Positions 1-8,824 of a DNA stretch of 64,000 nucleotides are shown here, piece after piece (positions within the stretch are counted from its first letter, which is position 1; every line of letters starts with the position of its first letter). Origin of the DNA: UBA4923 sp964606165 (lineage in GTDB: Bacteria > Bacillota > Clostridia > Saccharofermentanales > DTU023). The notes beneath the pieces were generated by a model. It was not told the origin of the DNA. It ran no database searches and saw only the letters and a program-made list of their open reading frames with translations. The position numbers and the translations under genes are program-made. The DNA lies in the NCBI GenBank assembly GCA_964606165.1, contig CAZSFQ010000001.1, positions 107,486-171,485 on the forward strand. Direction: 5' to 3'.

Positions 1-1285
1 CGGGATACTCGGCGCTGTCAACGAAGAAACCTCCTTCAACTGCGCTGTAGTAGCCGCCTGCCTCAATGATCTCCTCCATGAAGAGGATGGCCCGCTCCTT
101 GAGCTCCCGGACACGGTCGCCCAGGGGCCCGTCGCGATTGATGTCCACCATCTGTCGGATGCCGTCCAGGCCGTTGAGGCTCTGACGGGCCGTGTTGACC
201 GCGTTGATGTTGAAGTAGTGCCAGGGCACATTGCGCCCTTCATCAGGCGTGATGGTTGACTGGACGTCGGCCGATGTCAGCCGGGAGATGACCATGTTGA
301 GCGTATGCGTCACAGTCGCCTCGCGTGTCTCCGACTCCATGTACTTGGTGTTTTGCTGGGCCCGGATCTTGTAATCGCGGAAGAAATCGCGCAGGGCCAC
401 CGCGTAGGGCAGGTCAAGCCGCATGCAGGGCGCCGGCGGCGCCGTCGGCGGCACACTTGACAGGGCAATATTCTCCGGCTTGATCCCGCACCGGACTGAA
501 AAGGCAGTATTGATGGCGTGCTGGACCATGAGTTCCGGCATCACCTTCCAGGCTTCCATGGCGGTCGCGTTGGCGTTGTGGGCGCCATCGATCTGCAGCT
601 GGCCGCCGTAGGCGATGATGGCCTTGCTCTCGCAGGCGTCAACGAAGCTTCTCAGCATGTTGATGTTGCGGTAGAGCACGTTGTATTGCGGATCCTGGTG
701 TACACCGGATACGCCTTCCTCAACAAACATGACGGCGATGTCGGGACCGGCTACCCCTGAAACATAGGAATGGTAGTTGATGGGTCTGCCGACCTCATCT
801 TCAATCAGGTCCAGGGCCCGCCGTGTGGCCCGGCATTGTTTTCTGGTGATGGGAATGCCGCCGATCCCCTGGGTGGTCCCTTCGATCAGGGAATCGATGT
901 GGGACTGGCCGGTTGTCCGGATGACCATGACATGGTCGGCGCCGGCCCAGGCGGCCATCCGCATACGGCGGACATCGTCTTCAAAACGTCCGGACGCGAT
1001 TTCCGTCGTGATCACACAGTCAGGCTGCGGGTCAATGTAACCAAAGCCGCGGCTTCCGGGCAGGGGAACCGACTGTTTCAGCGGTTTCGATACTTCATAG
1101 TAGCTGAAGTCACCCACCTGTCTCTCTTGATCGCGCTCCTCGCGCCAATGCCAGGGCCGGCGCGGCGAGTGATAATCCTCCAGGCCTTCCAGGATCTTGC
1201 GGATGTCCAGTCTTTGATCCGGCTGGAGTGAAAGGGTGGTTTCACGCGCCGGCACAAGACGGTCTTTTTTCTCCCTGCCGCTCAT
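1..1285 (-). CDS. oraE: D-ornithine 4,5-aminomutase, large (E) subunit, partial
   Basis: The reading frame starts at ATG 1285 and runs off the left edge, so about 428 of the roughly 735 residues usual for OraE are present. I translated it by hand; it opens MSGREKKDRLVPARETTL and stays open to base 1. OraE is the adenosylcobalamin- and PLP-dependent subunit that turns D-ornithine into 2,4-diaminopentanoate. The visible part corresponds to the TIM-barrel half; the cobalamin-binding motif and PLP lysine lie in the missing C-terminal part. Its start overlaps the oraS stop by 4 bases (ATGA), which implies translational coupling. The enzyme needs D-ornithine, so an ornithine racemase is expected outside the window. 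Identification rests on the sequence together with oraS, ortB and ord next door. Confidence 0.9.
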   Translation of the reverse strand, partial: MSGREKKDRLVPARETTLSLQPDQRLDIRKILEGLEDYHSPRRPWHWREERDQERQVGDFSYYEVSKPLKQSVPLPGSRGFGYIDPQPDCVITTEIASGRFEDDVRRMRMAAWAGADHVMVIRTTGQSHIDSLIEGTTQGIGGIPITRKQCRATRRALDLIEDEVGRPINYHSYVSGVAGPDIAVMFVEEGVSGVHQDPQYNVLYRNINMLRSFVDACESKAIIAYGGQLQIDGAHNANATAMEAWKVMPELMVQHAINTAFSVRCGIKPENIALSSVPPTAPPAPCMRLDLPYAVALRDFFRDYKIRAQQNTKYMESETREATVTHTLNMVISRLTSADVQSTITPDEGRNVPWHYFNINAVNTARQSLNGLDGIRQMVDINRDGPLGDRVRELKERAILFMEEIIEAGGYYSAVEGGFFVDSAEYP

Positions 1286-1650
1286 GACACCACCTCCCCG
1301 AAGAGTTCTTGCGCCTCTTTCCAGTATTTGCCTTCTGCCAGGGCAAGGCCTGTGTCACGGATCTCCATGCCAAGTTTCTCCGACAGACGCCAGACAAGAT
1401 GGCCCGCGCCGTGCGGAAGCAGGCGGTGTTCAGTGGCGCCGCTGACGATGGCCTGCGCCTCCAGGCTTGAAAAGCCCATGCGGAGAAGGATACTGCGTTC
1501 AATGGCCGGTGTCGTATAAATCCTCCCCGCCTCGACGAGGGGGTCGACGATCTTCCCGGCCAGTTCCCAGAAATAGTCATAAAGCGCCTGGTCGGACATG
1601 CCCTCCAGATGCTTTCGCCTTTCTTCAAATTTTTGATCTGTCACTCTCAT
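1282..1650 (-). CDS. oraS: D-ornithine 4,5-aminomutase, small (S) subunit
   Basis: A 122-residue protein, the normal length for OraS, which forms the heteromeric aminomutase with OraE. The central stretch with TTPAIERSILLRMGFSSLEA and the GAGHLVW segment are typical of the family. The Shine-Dalgarno AGGGAGG lies almost against ATG 1650; a GTG at 1644 (third codon) has better spacing of 7 bases, so the true start may be two codons later. The gene sits 18 bases after ortB and overlaps oraE by 4 bases, in one minus-strand operon for ornithine fermentation. Confidence 0.93.
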   Translation of the reverse strand: MRVTDQKFEERRKHLEGMSDQALYDYFWELAGKIVDPLVEAGRIYTTPAIERSILLRMGFSSLEAQAIVSGATEHRLLPHGAGHLVWRLSEKLGMEIRDTGLALAEGKYWKEAQELFGEVVS

Positions 1651-1668
1651 CCCTCCCTTTGTTTCTGC

Positions 1669-3066
1669 CTAAAGGTCGCGGAGCAAGGCTTCGGTCTCTT
1701 TGGCACCGAGATTGATCTCGGCCGCCATGTAAAGGATCTCTTCCCCGGACCACTGGTCACGGCCTTCCGCCATCCGGCGCAGCGCGGACAGCCTCAGTCG
1801 CCCCATGTCATAATCGCGGACGCGGATCATGGAGGGGTGGGACGGAAGCACGATGGACTGTCCGGCGATCTCTTCCTCCGGGTCACCAAAGTAAATATCA
1901 ATCCCGTTTTGCCTTGCGAATGTCAGCTGGGGCATGGGGTGCTTGCCCGCGCCTGTGTATTCGGTCTCCTGGACAACAATGGTCTGGTTTTCAGGCAGTT
2001 CACGCGAAAGCGCGAAGGCTGCCGCCAGTGATGTATTCCCGGCAGGTCCCCGCTCGATCCCCTCCAGGGATGCCAGCATCTCCGTAGTGTAGAAAACCTC
2101 ACCCTGCTTAACCAACAGATAGCGGTCAATGTAGCGGAGCGCCCGTGCTGCATTGCGCGGCACATCCGAACGGTCAGGCAGGGAGGCAAAGGGGATGCCG
2201 AATCCCGTATGACCTGTGGTAAAGGATTTACGGTTGAAGTCGCGGTCGGATGCCATGGACAGGCCGGAAAGATCAACGCTGGCAGCGTATACCCTGGTAT
2301 CCTTCAAGCCCGCCTTGATCAGACCGCGGGCGGTCCCGGTCAGGTTGCCGCCCCCTGCGTGGGTCACCATGACGATTTCGGGCACGAGATCATAGTCCTC
2401 GCGGCATTGCCGGGCAATCTCGACTCCCAGGGTCTCAATCCCCGCGATGGCTGAGGGGGAGTAAAGGGAGGCATTGTAGAAACCGGTTTCCTCAAGCAGG
2501 CTGAGCGCGTAGTAGAAAAGTTCCGGTCCTACGGTCATCTGGATAACCTCGGCCCCCAGGGCTTCACATTTGCGCTGTTTTTCCAGAATCTCCGGCTGCC
2601 CCTTGATCCCGCTGTCGTAACACTCCTGGATGACGATGCACTTGAGCCCCAGCCGGGCGGCCATGCTGGCAACCGCGGCGCCGTAGTTGCCGGATGTCGC
2701 GGCAATGACGCCCTCATAGCCCTTGCGCCTGGCGTCCCAGACAGAAAGAGCTGCCCGGCGCGCCTTGAAGCTTCCCGAAGGGTTGGCGGCCTCATCCTTG
2801 ACCAGGATGCGGGCGCCATAGCCCGGTTTGGCAAGTTTTCTTGCCAGGTCTGTGATATTTTTCATATCCATGAGCGGCGTATTGCCGACGCCCATGTCTT
2901 TTTGGATCCTGGCCACTTCATCGACCGTGATTCCCACATCCGCCATCATGGCCTCGTAGTCAAAGACGATGCCACCGCCTTCATAGTCGCTGTAATCGAT
3001 CCCCAGGGCCTTGCCCATGATCTCATTTTGTCTGGCCATGACGGCTTCATAAGTCATATCTTTCAT
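1669..3066 (-). CDS. ortB: 2-amino-4-oxopentanoate thiolase, beta subunit
   Basis: A 465-residue PLP-fold type II protein related to threonine synthase. OrtB with OrtA cleaves 2-amino-4-oxopentanoate with CoA to alanine and acetyl-CoA, the last step of oxidative ornithine degradation. Visible hallmarks are the PLP-lysine context NPSGSFKARRA near residue 100, the following TSGNYGAAVA phosphate-loop segment, and a glycine-rich THAGGGNLTGTARG near residue 240. The start ATG overlaps the stop of the upstream ord-ortA gene by 4 bases, which would make the two thiolase subunits stoichiometrically coupled. Length and motifs agree with characterised OrtB proteins. Confidence 0.92.
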   Translation of the reverse strand: MKDMTYEAVMARQNEIMGKALGIDYSDYEGGGIVFDYEAMMADVGITVDEVARIQKDMGVGNTPLMDMKNITDLARKLAKPGYGARILVKDEAANPSGSFKARRAALSVWDARRKGYEGVIAATSGNYGAAVASMAARLGLKCIVIQECYDSGIKGQPEILEKQRKCEALGAEVIQMTVGPELFYYALSLLEETGFYNASLYSPSAIAGIETLGVEIARQCREDYDLVPEIVMVTHAGGGNLTGTARGLIKAGLKDTRVYAASVDLSGLSMASDRDFNRKSFTTGHTGFGIPFASLPDRSDVPRNAARALRYIDRYLLVKQGEVFYTTEMLASLEGIERGPAGNTSLAAAFALSRELPENQTIVVQETEYTGAGKHPMPQLTFARQNGIDIYFGDPEEEIAGQSIVLPSHPSMIRVRDYDMGRLRLSALRRMAEGRDQWSGEEILYMAAEINLGAKETEALLRDL

Positions 3067-4427
3067 CGGCCGTCACCTCCAAACAGCATGTCCCGGACCT
3101 GCTGGTGAATGACCTGCAGTTCGGGAATGTAGTCACCATAATCATGCGACGGCGCGAGGTCTCGGCTGGTCAGGCTGCCTTCAACCGTGCGGCCGCTCAT
3201 GGTTTGCACGCGGACACGCTCCCCTGCCTTGGCCGCCTCAAGGAGCCAGCCTTTTGTAAAGGCGATCAGGGGCGTCTTGGCTGTGTCCTCAGGAACCTGA
3301 GGCGCCCGCTGCCCGACAGGGAGAACAGTCTCCTGGATGACGGCGTAATCGCCCTTCCTGAAATCTGTCTTTCTGTCTCGATCCAGCTGCTCGGCATAGT
3401 TGCCTAAAATCGCTCTTGGCACGGGCAGGTCCAGCATGGAACGCAGGCCCGGTTTGGCGGAGAGCACATGGGGAATCATATTGACTACCATGGCGATGGT
3501 TCCGATCCCGCCCGGCGTCTCGGGGACGATGGACAGGTTCATATCGTAGCCGTCGGCGTGAATGGTGACGTAATCACCGGTATTGACCCCTTCATCCTCG
3601 GGGCAGATCTGCTGCGGGTGATCGAGATGGATGAAAACCTTGCCATCCGCCGTCCGTCCGTAGCTCTGCTGGCGGATACCGGCCAGATGGCCTTTTTTCG
3701 CCTCCCCGTAGGCCGATTTTCGGTCGACATTGGTAATGATTGGTTCCCGGGTCTGCTCGATGCTGGTCAGTTCGACTCCCATGCCGGCGGCGATCATTTC
3801 CATGGACTCTGGGAAACCAACGTGGCCGGCCAGGCTGTCTTCAGCGATGCGGCGGTCGAACTCCTCCACGGGAATACCGACACCCTGCTCCTCCATGACC
3901 GCCTTGCCGAAGGGAGCCAGGTCATTGATCCGCGCCGCGTCGATCGATTCGACGTGTTCACAGGTCCCGCTCACAGCCAGGATCAGGTAGTCGAGGACGA
4001 AGCCGGGGTTGATCCCCGTGCCAAGCACCGCCACCTTGCGCTGTCTGGCCAGGGCGTCGATCCTGTCCGACATTTCTTTATTCTGGGCCCAGGGCCAGGC
4101 CATCTCCTCAGCGGTTGAGATAATATGGACACCCTGCTCCAGGCAGAAGATGAGTTTGTCATACTGGGCTTCGACAAAGGAGTCGGTCGCCAGGATAACG
4201 ATATCGCAAAGGTCATTACGGACAACCTCGGTGATGTCACCGGTGATGATGACGGGCGGCCGGTCCCCCCGCTCAATGCCCAGATACGAATAGACTTCCT
4301 GACCGATGAGTTTGTCCCACCGGTCGCAAACACCGGAGATGACAAGCCCCTCCTTGGAGGCGATCATCTTTCCGATGCCGCTGCCCATGGCGCCGAAACC
4401 CCACAAGGCCACCCTGATATCCCGCAT
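3063..4427 (-). CDS. ord-ortA: Fusion of 2,4-diaminopentanoate dehydrogenase (Ord) with thiolase alpha subunit (OrtA)
   Basis: A 454-residue protein, about 100 longer than usual Ord. Residues 1-355 are Ord, an NAD(P)-dependent oxidative deaminase making 2-amino-4-oxopentanoate; the N-terminus carries the Rossmann motif GFGAMGSG. Residues 356-454, opening FRKGDYAVIQETVLP, match the small OrtA subunit, which normally starts its own gene with a K-K-G-D-x-V motif and has the same RAPQVPEDT and HDYGDYIPEL segments. There is no stop or start codon between the two parts and no separate ortA nearby. A strong Shine-Dalgarno (GGAGGAGGG) precedes ATG 4427. The fusion would tether consecutive enzymes of one pathway. 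A single-base sequencing error joining two genes is possible but both halves are intact in one frame. Confidence 0.88.
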   Translation of the reverse strand: MRDIRVALWGFGAMGSGIGKMIASKEGLVISGVCDRWDKLIGQEVYSYLGIERGDRPPVIITGDITEVVRNDLCDIVILATDSFVEAQYDKLIFCLEQGVHIISTAEEMAWPWAQNKEMSDRIDALARQRKVAVLGTGINPGFVLDYLILAVSGTCEHVESIDAARINDLAPFGKAVMEEQGVGIPVEEFDRRIAEDSLAGHVGFPESMEMIAAGMGVELTSIEQTREPIITNVDRKSAYGEAKKGHLAGIRQQSYGRTADGKVFIHLDHPQQICPEDEGVNTGDYVTIHADGYDMNLSIVPETPGGIGTIAMVVNMIPHVLSAKPGLRSMLDLPVPRAILGNYAEQLDRDRKTDFRKGDYAVIQETVLPVGQRAPQVPEDTAKTPLIAFTKGWLLEAAKAGERVRVQTMSGRTVEGSLTSRDLAPSHDYGDYIPELQVIHQQVRDMLFGGDGR

Positions 4428-4480
4428 ATGCTACCCTCCTCCCTCCTGGCAACTGGTGCCTGCTTGGTGCTGAACGAATA

Positions 4481-5401
4481 TTACAAACTGATGTGTGTCC
4501 CTGTTTTCCCCGCGATCCCGTCCCGGGCGCGTTCCAGTGAGGTGATCAGGGCGGTGCGGCCCTTGCCGGACTTGGCGAAGGCAACGCTGGCCTCCACTTT
4601 CGGCAGCATGGACCCGGGCGCGAAGTGCCCTTCTTTCATGTATTGTTCCATTTCGGCGGCCGTGACGCGGTCCAGCCACTTCTCCTGCGGCTTGCCGTAA
4701 TGCAGGGCCACTTTTTCAACGGCTGTCAAAATGATCAGATAATCGGCGTCGACAATCTCCGCCAGTATTTCTGAAGCGAAATCCTTGTCAATGACGGCGG
4801 CCACACCTTCCAGATGATCTCCTTCACGAACCACGGGGATGCCCCCGCCGCCAACTGTGATGACGACCTGACCGTCACGGATCAGGGCGTTAACCGTCCG
4901 GTCTTCAACCACAGCGACCGGTTTCGGTGAAGCGACCACGCGGCGGTAACCGCGTCCGGCATCCTCTTTCATGATGAAGCCGGTTTTCTCCGCGATCTGC
5001 TCCGCTTCTTCCTTGCTGTAAAAGGAGCCGATCGGCTTGGTCGGATCCTGGAAGGCGGGATCATTTTTGTCCACCACAACCTGGGTCACAACGGTCGCGA
5101 CGGGCCTGTCCAGGCCGCGCGACAGCAGCTCCTCGCGGAGCGCGTTTTGAAGGTGGTAGCCGATGTAGCCCTGGCTCATGGCACCGCATTCCGGAAAGGG
5201 CATGGCCGGGACCACGCCGCTGTCAAAGGCCAGGTTGATCATGCCAACCTGCGGTCCGTTGCCGTGGGCCAGGACAAGTTCATGCCCCTCGGCGATTAAG
5301 TCCGCGAGGGGGACGGCCGTCTGGCGTACAAGTTGGCGCTGTTCCTGCGCTGTATTGCCAAGGGCGTTGCCACCCAGGGCGACGACGATACGTTTTTTCA
5401 C
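4481..5401 (-). CDS. arcC: Carbamate kinase
   Basis: A 306-residue member of the amino-acid kinase family. It transfers the phosphate of carbamoyl phosphate to ADP, the ATP-yielding last step of the arginine deiminase pathway. The N-terminus KRIVVALGGNALG and the HGNGPQVG segment are diagnostic, as is VVASPKPVAVVE around residue 160. The start is GTG 5401, with GGAGG seven bases upstream. It lies between arcB and ord-ortA, 53 bases before the latter, so the ATP-forming and ornithine-consuming branches are probably cotranscribed. Confidence 0.96.
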   Translation of the reverse strand: MKKRIVVALGGNALGNTAQEQRQLVRQTAVPLADLIAEGHELVLAHGNGPQVGMINLAFDSGVVPAMPFPECGAMSQGYIGYHLQNALREELLSRGLDRPVATVVTQVVVDKNDPAFQDPTKPIGSFYSKEEAEQIAEKTGFIMKEDAGRGYRRVVASPKPVAVVEDRTVNALIRDGQVVITVGGGGIPVVREGDHLEGVAAVIDKDFASEILAEIVDADYLIILTAVEKVALHYGKPQEKWLDRVTAAEMEQYMKEGHFAPGSMLPKVEASVAFAKSGKGRTALITSLERARDGIAGKTGTHISL

Positions 5402-5445
5402 AAAGTGCCTCCGTGGTTAAGTATTTAACACTTGCCGTGTTTTTA

Positions 5446-6441
5446 TCAGCGGCCGATTGTGGCGACCATGATCGCCTTAATCGAGTGTAAACGGTTTTCG
5501 GCCTGGTCAAAGACGCGGGAGTGCTTGCTGCGGAAAACTTCATCCGAACACTCCATGGCGGTCAGGCCGTATTCCTCATGTATCTGTCTGCCGATGCTCG
5601 TATTGAGGTCGTGGAAAGCCGGCAGGCAGTGAAGGAAGATGACGTCGGTGTTGCCGGTCATCTCCACCATTTTCATATTGACCTGGTAATCCCTCAGCTG
5701 GCGGATCCGCTCCTCGAACATGGCCTCTTCGCCCATGGAGACCCAGACATCGGTGTAAAGGACATCAGCGCCTTTGACAATGTCGAGGCTTTCAGAGCAT
5801 TCGATGCTGCCACCCGTTTCTTTCGCCACAAGCTTCATCTCCGCGATAAGCCCCTCATCGGGCCACAGCCCGCGTGGCGCGAAGGCGGCAAAATCCATAC
5901 CCAGCTTGGCGCAGCCGATCATGAGCGAGTTGCCCATGTTGTTGCGGGCGTCGCCGGCGTAAACCAGTTTGACCCGGTTGAGGGGTTTCGGCACGTACTC
6001 GCGGATGGTCATCATGTCGGCCAGGATCTGCGTCGGATGGTAAAGATCCGTCAGCCCGTTCCAGACCGGCACGCCGGCGTGGGCGGCCAGCTCTTCCACC
6101 GTTTCCTGGGCAAAGCCCCTGAACTCAATTCCGTCATAAAAACGGCCCAGTACCCTGGCCGTGTCCTCGACCGATTCCTTCTTGTTCATCTGCGAATCGC
6201 CGGAACCCAGGAAGGTGACCCCAGCCCCTTCGTCCATGGCCGCCACCTCAAATGCGCAGCGCGTCCTGGTCGAGGTTTTTTCGAAAAGAAGGACAACGTT
6301 TTTACCCTTGAGCAGATCACCGGGAATGCCAAGCCTCTTTTTCGTCTTCAGCTCGGACGCCAGGTCGAGAAGCCATCGGATTTCATCGGATGAGAAGTCT
6401 TTTAGCGTGAGAAAATGCCTGCCTTTTAAACTGATGGCCAT
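5446..6441 (-). CDS. arcB: Ornithine carbamoyltransferase (catabolic)
   Basis: A 331-residue transcarbamylase. The carbamoyl phosphate motif STRTR is at residues 57-61, and the HPTQ and HCLPAF motifs, the latter near the ornithine site, are present. In the deiminase pathway it runs in the phosphorolytic direction, splitting citrulline into ornithine and carbamoyl phosphate. AAAGGAG lies 7 bases before ATG 6441. Its place between arcA and arcC supports a catabolic role; an anabolic role cannot be excluded from sequence alone. Confidence 0.95.
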   Translation of the reverse strand: MAISLKGRHFLTLKDFSSDEIRWLLDLASELKTKKRLGIPGDLLKGKNVVLLFEKTSTRTRCAFEVAAMDEGAGVTFLGSGDSQMNKKESVEDTARVLGRFYDGIEFRGFAQETVEELAAHAGVPVWNGLTDLYHPTQILADMMTIREYVPKPLNRVKLVYAGDARNNMGNSLMIGCAKLGMDFAAFAPRGLWPDEGLIAEMKLVAKETGGSIECSESLDIVKGADVLYTDVWVSMGEEAMFEERIRQLRDYQVNMKMVEMTGNTDVIFLHCLPAFHDLNTSIGRQIHEEYGLTAMECSDEVFRSKHSRVFDQAENRLHSIKAIMVATIGR

Positions 6442-6783
6442 GAATAATCTCCTTTATTTTTGCTAGCCGCCATAAGACTAGCCCATAAATAAAAATAATA
6501 CAATTTACGCGCACCAGCGCGTCCCGCGCACTTTTGCCGCTTGCGACCCGGTTGATCCAAGCGGGTCATCGGCGGCCATCTTCCGGGCTTGTCTTCCTGG
6601 TCAAATTCCAGTGCCTTGCCCAAGTCGTGGATATTGGCGATGATCTTGAAAATGATCCTGGCCGGCAGATCAAATGGATATTTCCCCAAAATGGGTTCAC
6701 CATAAATAAAGGAGACAGCTCTGCCTGATCCGGAAAGGGAGGGGCAGGTAAATCCAGCGGTCAAGGCGCGTTTTGAGGACTGC
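6442..6783. other. Gap between arcA and arcB
   Basis: About 340 bases separate arcA from arcB although both face the same way. I see no convincing gene. The minus-strand stretch near 6495-6510 is AT-rich and could hold a second promoter for arcB. An open frame of about 110 codons on the minus strand overlaps the arcB start, lacks a ribosome-binding site and resembles nothing I know, so I do not call it. Confidence 0.5.
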
Positions 6784-8004
6784 CTAGCCGATGTCTTCCC
6801 GCCACAGGGGCTGGGTCATGCATCGCGGGCCGCCGCGTCCCCGGGACAATTCGGACGACACAATTTCATGGACTTTTACGCCCGCTTCCCGAAGCAGGCG
6901 GTTAGTGACCCGGTTTCGGTCATAGGCAATCACTTCGCCTGGCGCGATGGCCAGGGAATTGGCGCCGTCATTCCATTGTTCGCGCTGCGAATCAATCCGG
7001 CTCCCCCCGCCGCAGCGGATCAGCTCCACCTCGTTCAAGCGCAGGTAGGTTTTGAGAATGGACGACAGGTTATTTCCAAGATTCTTGATCCGCAGCTCCT
7101 CCCGCGCGTTGACCGTAATGTCGTAGAGTTCCAAAGGCCCCTCGATCTCGGGATGGATGGTAAAGATATCGCGGTCGACCATGGTGAAGACCGTGTCCAG
7201 GTGCATGAAGGCCCTGCGCTCTGGAATCATGAAAACCAGGACATGGCGGAAACCGTCACCAGCTGTCAGAACGCGCTGAGCCAGGGTCTTGACCGCCGCT
7301 GTTTCCGTTCGCTGGGAGACACCGACAGCCAGGACTTCGCTGGAGAGGATGAGGATGTCGCCCCCCTCCAGGGTGGCGTTTTCCCCGCGGCTGAAATAGA
7401 GGGGGACCTGCTCAAACAAGGGATGGTATTTGATGACATAGTGAGGAAGAAGCGATTCACGCTGCCTGGTTTCCGCCCACATACAGTTGACCGAGACACC
7501 GCGGCCGATGACCGACATGGGATCACGTGTGAAGTAGAGATTGGGCATGGGATCGAAGAGCAGCATCTTCTTGCGGTCGAGCAGGTCGAGCGAGGTTCCG
7601 TTATGCCGGTATTCTTCACGTCTCAAGCCGGCCATGACAATGGTGACAAGCTTCTGTATGTCATCCATGGAGAGCAAATACTCATAAAGGTGCGGCAGGG
7701 ACGGCAAAAAGACGTGGGCCTCGCTTAGGAATTCGTTGAGGAAGGCCTGGCGGTGTGCGGGATCGGCCAGCACGTCCGCGACAATGTCGTTGGTATGGTA
7801 GACCTCGGCACCCGCTTCTTCCAGGATAGCGACGAACTGATCATGCTCATCACCGGCTGAGACATGGTCGGGAATGTCTTCGAAAAGAAATTCTTTCATG
7901 GTAGGCGGTGTCAGATTGTCCAGTTCGGGGCCCGGTCGGTGAACAATCACACGCCTCAGCTTCCCGATCTCGGAATACACCTTTACGCCGTTTCGATCAG
8001 CCAT
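6784..8004 (-). CDS. arcA: Arginine deiminase
   Basis: A 406-residue guanidino-modifying enzyme converting arginine to citrulline and ammonia. Family marks include the N-terminal SEIGKLRRVIVHRPGPEL, the FTRDP motif, HLDTVFT, and the C-terminal RGRGGPRCMTQPL with the catalytic cysteine at residue 395. Length is normal for the family. GGAGG stands 6 bases before ATG 8004. It is the first gene of the arc part of the cluster, and the promoter upstream at 8102-8131 drives it. Confidence 0.97.
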   Translation of the reverse strand: MADRNGVKVYSEIGKLRRVIVHRPGPELDNLTPPTMKEFLFEDIPDHVSAGDEHDQFVAILEEAGAEVYHTNDIVADVLADPAHRQAFLNEFLSEAHVFLPSLPHLYEYLLSMDDIQKLVTIVMAGLRREEYRHNGTSLDLLDRKKMLLFDPMPNLYFTRDPMSVIGRGVSVNCMWAETRQRESLLPHYVIKYHPLFEQVPLYFSRGENATLEGGDILILSSEVLAVGVSQRTETAAVKTLAQRVLTAGDGFRHVLVFMIPERRAFMHLDTVFTMVDRDIFTIHPEIEGPLELYDITVNAREELRIKNLGNNLSSILKTYLRLNEVELIRCGGGSRIDSQREQWNDGANSLAIAPGEVIAYDRNRVTNRLLREAGVKVHEIVSSELSRGRGGPRCMTQPLWREDIG

Positions 8005-8101
8005 AAATACCTCCGGTCAATTGGATGCGACTGGAGAGGGATCAAATTAGGAAATACAGGATTTTGTCAAATTCCCCCTCAGACAAATCCCCTCGCGACT
8101 C

Positions 8102-8131
8102 ATTATAAACGTGTCCGGCAGACATTGGCAA
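8102..8131 (-). promoter_or_regulatory. Putative promoter of the arc gene cluster
   Basis: Read on the minus strand, TTGCCA (8126-8131) and TATAAT (8102-8107) are spaced by 18 bases. Transcription would start about 90 bases before arcA. Between the promoter and the gene lies an imperfect inverted repeat (GGATTTTGTC near 8061 and GACAAATCC near 8083, plus strand) that could be an operator; no regulator gene is adjacent. Confidence 0.5.
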
Positions 8132-8134
8132 CCA

Positions 8135-8824
8135 TCAAAGCTGACTGCGCCGTTCCTCCATATGACGCCGGCGTTTCTCAATCTCCTGCTCAACGATCAT
8201 GTCCTTGACCTTCATCAGCCGGGTCAGGTTGCCGCGCTCATTCTCGTCCATCTTCATGGTAATGGAGCGGATGGTCTCCTCCAGTGAAGGGATCATGACA
8301 TATTCCAGGGAGTTGACCCGGCGCCTGGTCCGTTCGATTTCCGCCGCCATGAGATGGACCTTGTGCTCCAAGGTGGCCAATTTCATCATAAAAGGCAGCG
8401 CTTCGTGAAGGGAATCGACCGCTTGATCCAATTCACCCGTCACTGATGTCAGGCCGTAAGGAAGCGTTATTTTTCTCGCTTTGCCCTCCGGGTCCTGCGG
8501 GAAGAGGATGACCGGGGTCTGAACACTCATGGTGTTCTCGCGGCTGACCGTCACGCATAGTGGATGGCCTTCTGCCATCAGGGCGCCGTCAATCAGCAGG
8601 GGGCCGTTGACCGCCCGGGCCAGCATCATCTCCTTGTGCGCCCGCTCAATGATTTTTTCTGTTTCGCGCCTTAATTCGTCTACTTCCAGCACCAGGGTCA
8701 GGAACTGGCGCATCAGTTCGTCGCGTTTATCTTTCAGGAGTTTGTGGCCGCGGCGCGCGACGCGGAGCTGCTCCTTTAAACGGAGCAATTCCATACGGTT
8801 GGGGTTGACGCGCATAATGGCCAT
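8135..8824 (-). CDS. ntpD: V-type ATPase subunit D (central shaft)
   Basis: A 229-residue, largely helical protein; subunit D is the central rotor shaft that passes through the A3B3 head. The N-terminal VNPNRMELLRLKEQL is the family signature and the C-terminus is again coiled-coil. The ATG overlaps the ntpB stop by one base (TAATG). It is the last gene of the operon, and the arc promoter lies just beyond its end. Confidence 0.94.
   Translation of the reverse strand: MAIMRVNPNRMELLRLKEQLRVARRGHKLLKDKRDELMRQFLTLVLEVDELRRETEKIIERAHKEMMLARAVNGPLLIDGALMAEGHPLCVTVSRENTMSVQTPVILFPQDPEGKARKITLPYGLTSVTGELDQAVDSLHEALPFMMKLATLEHKVHLMAAEIERTRRRVNSLEYVMIPSLEETIRSITMKMDENERGNLTRLMKVKDMIVEQEIEKRRRHMEERRSQL

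Noticed and set aside
6426..6764. 112-codon open frame between arcA and arcB
   Set aside because: It overlaps the arcB start, has no ribosome site and no family resemblance.
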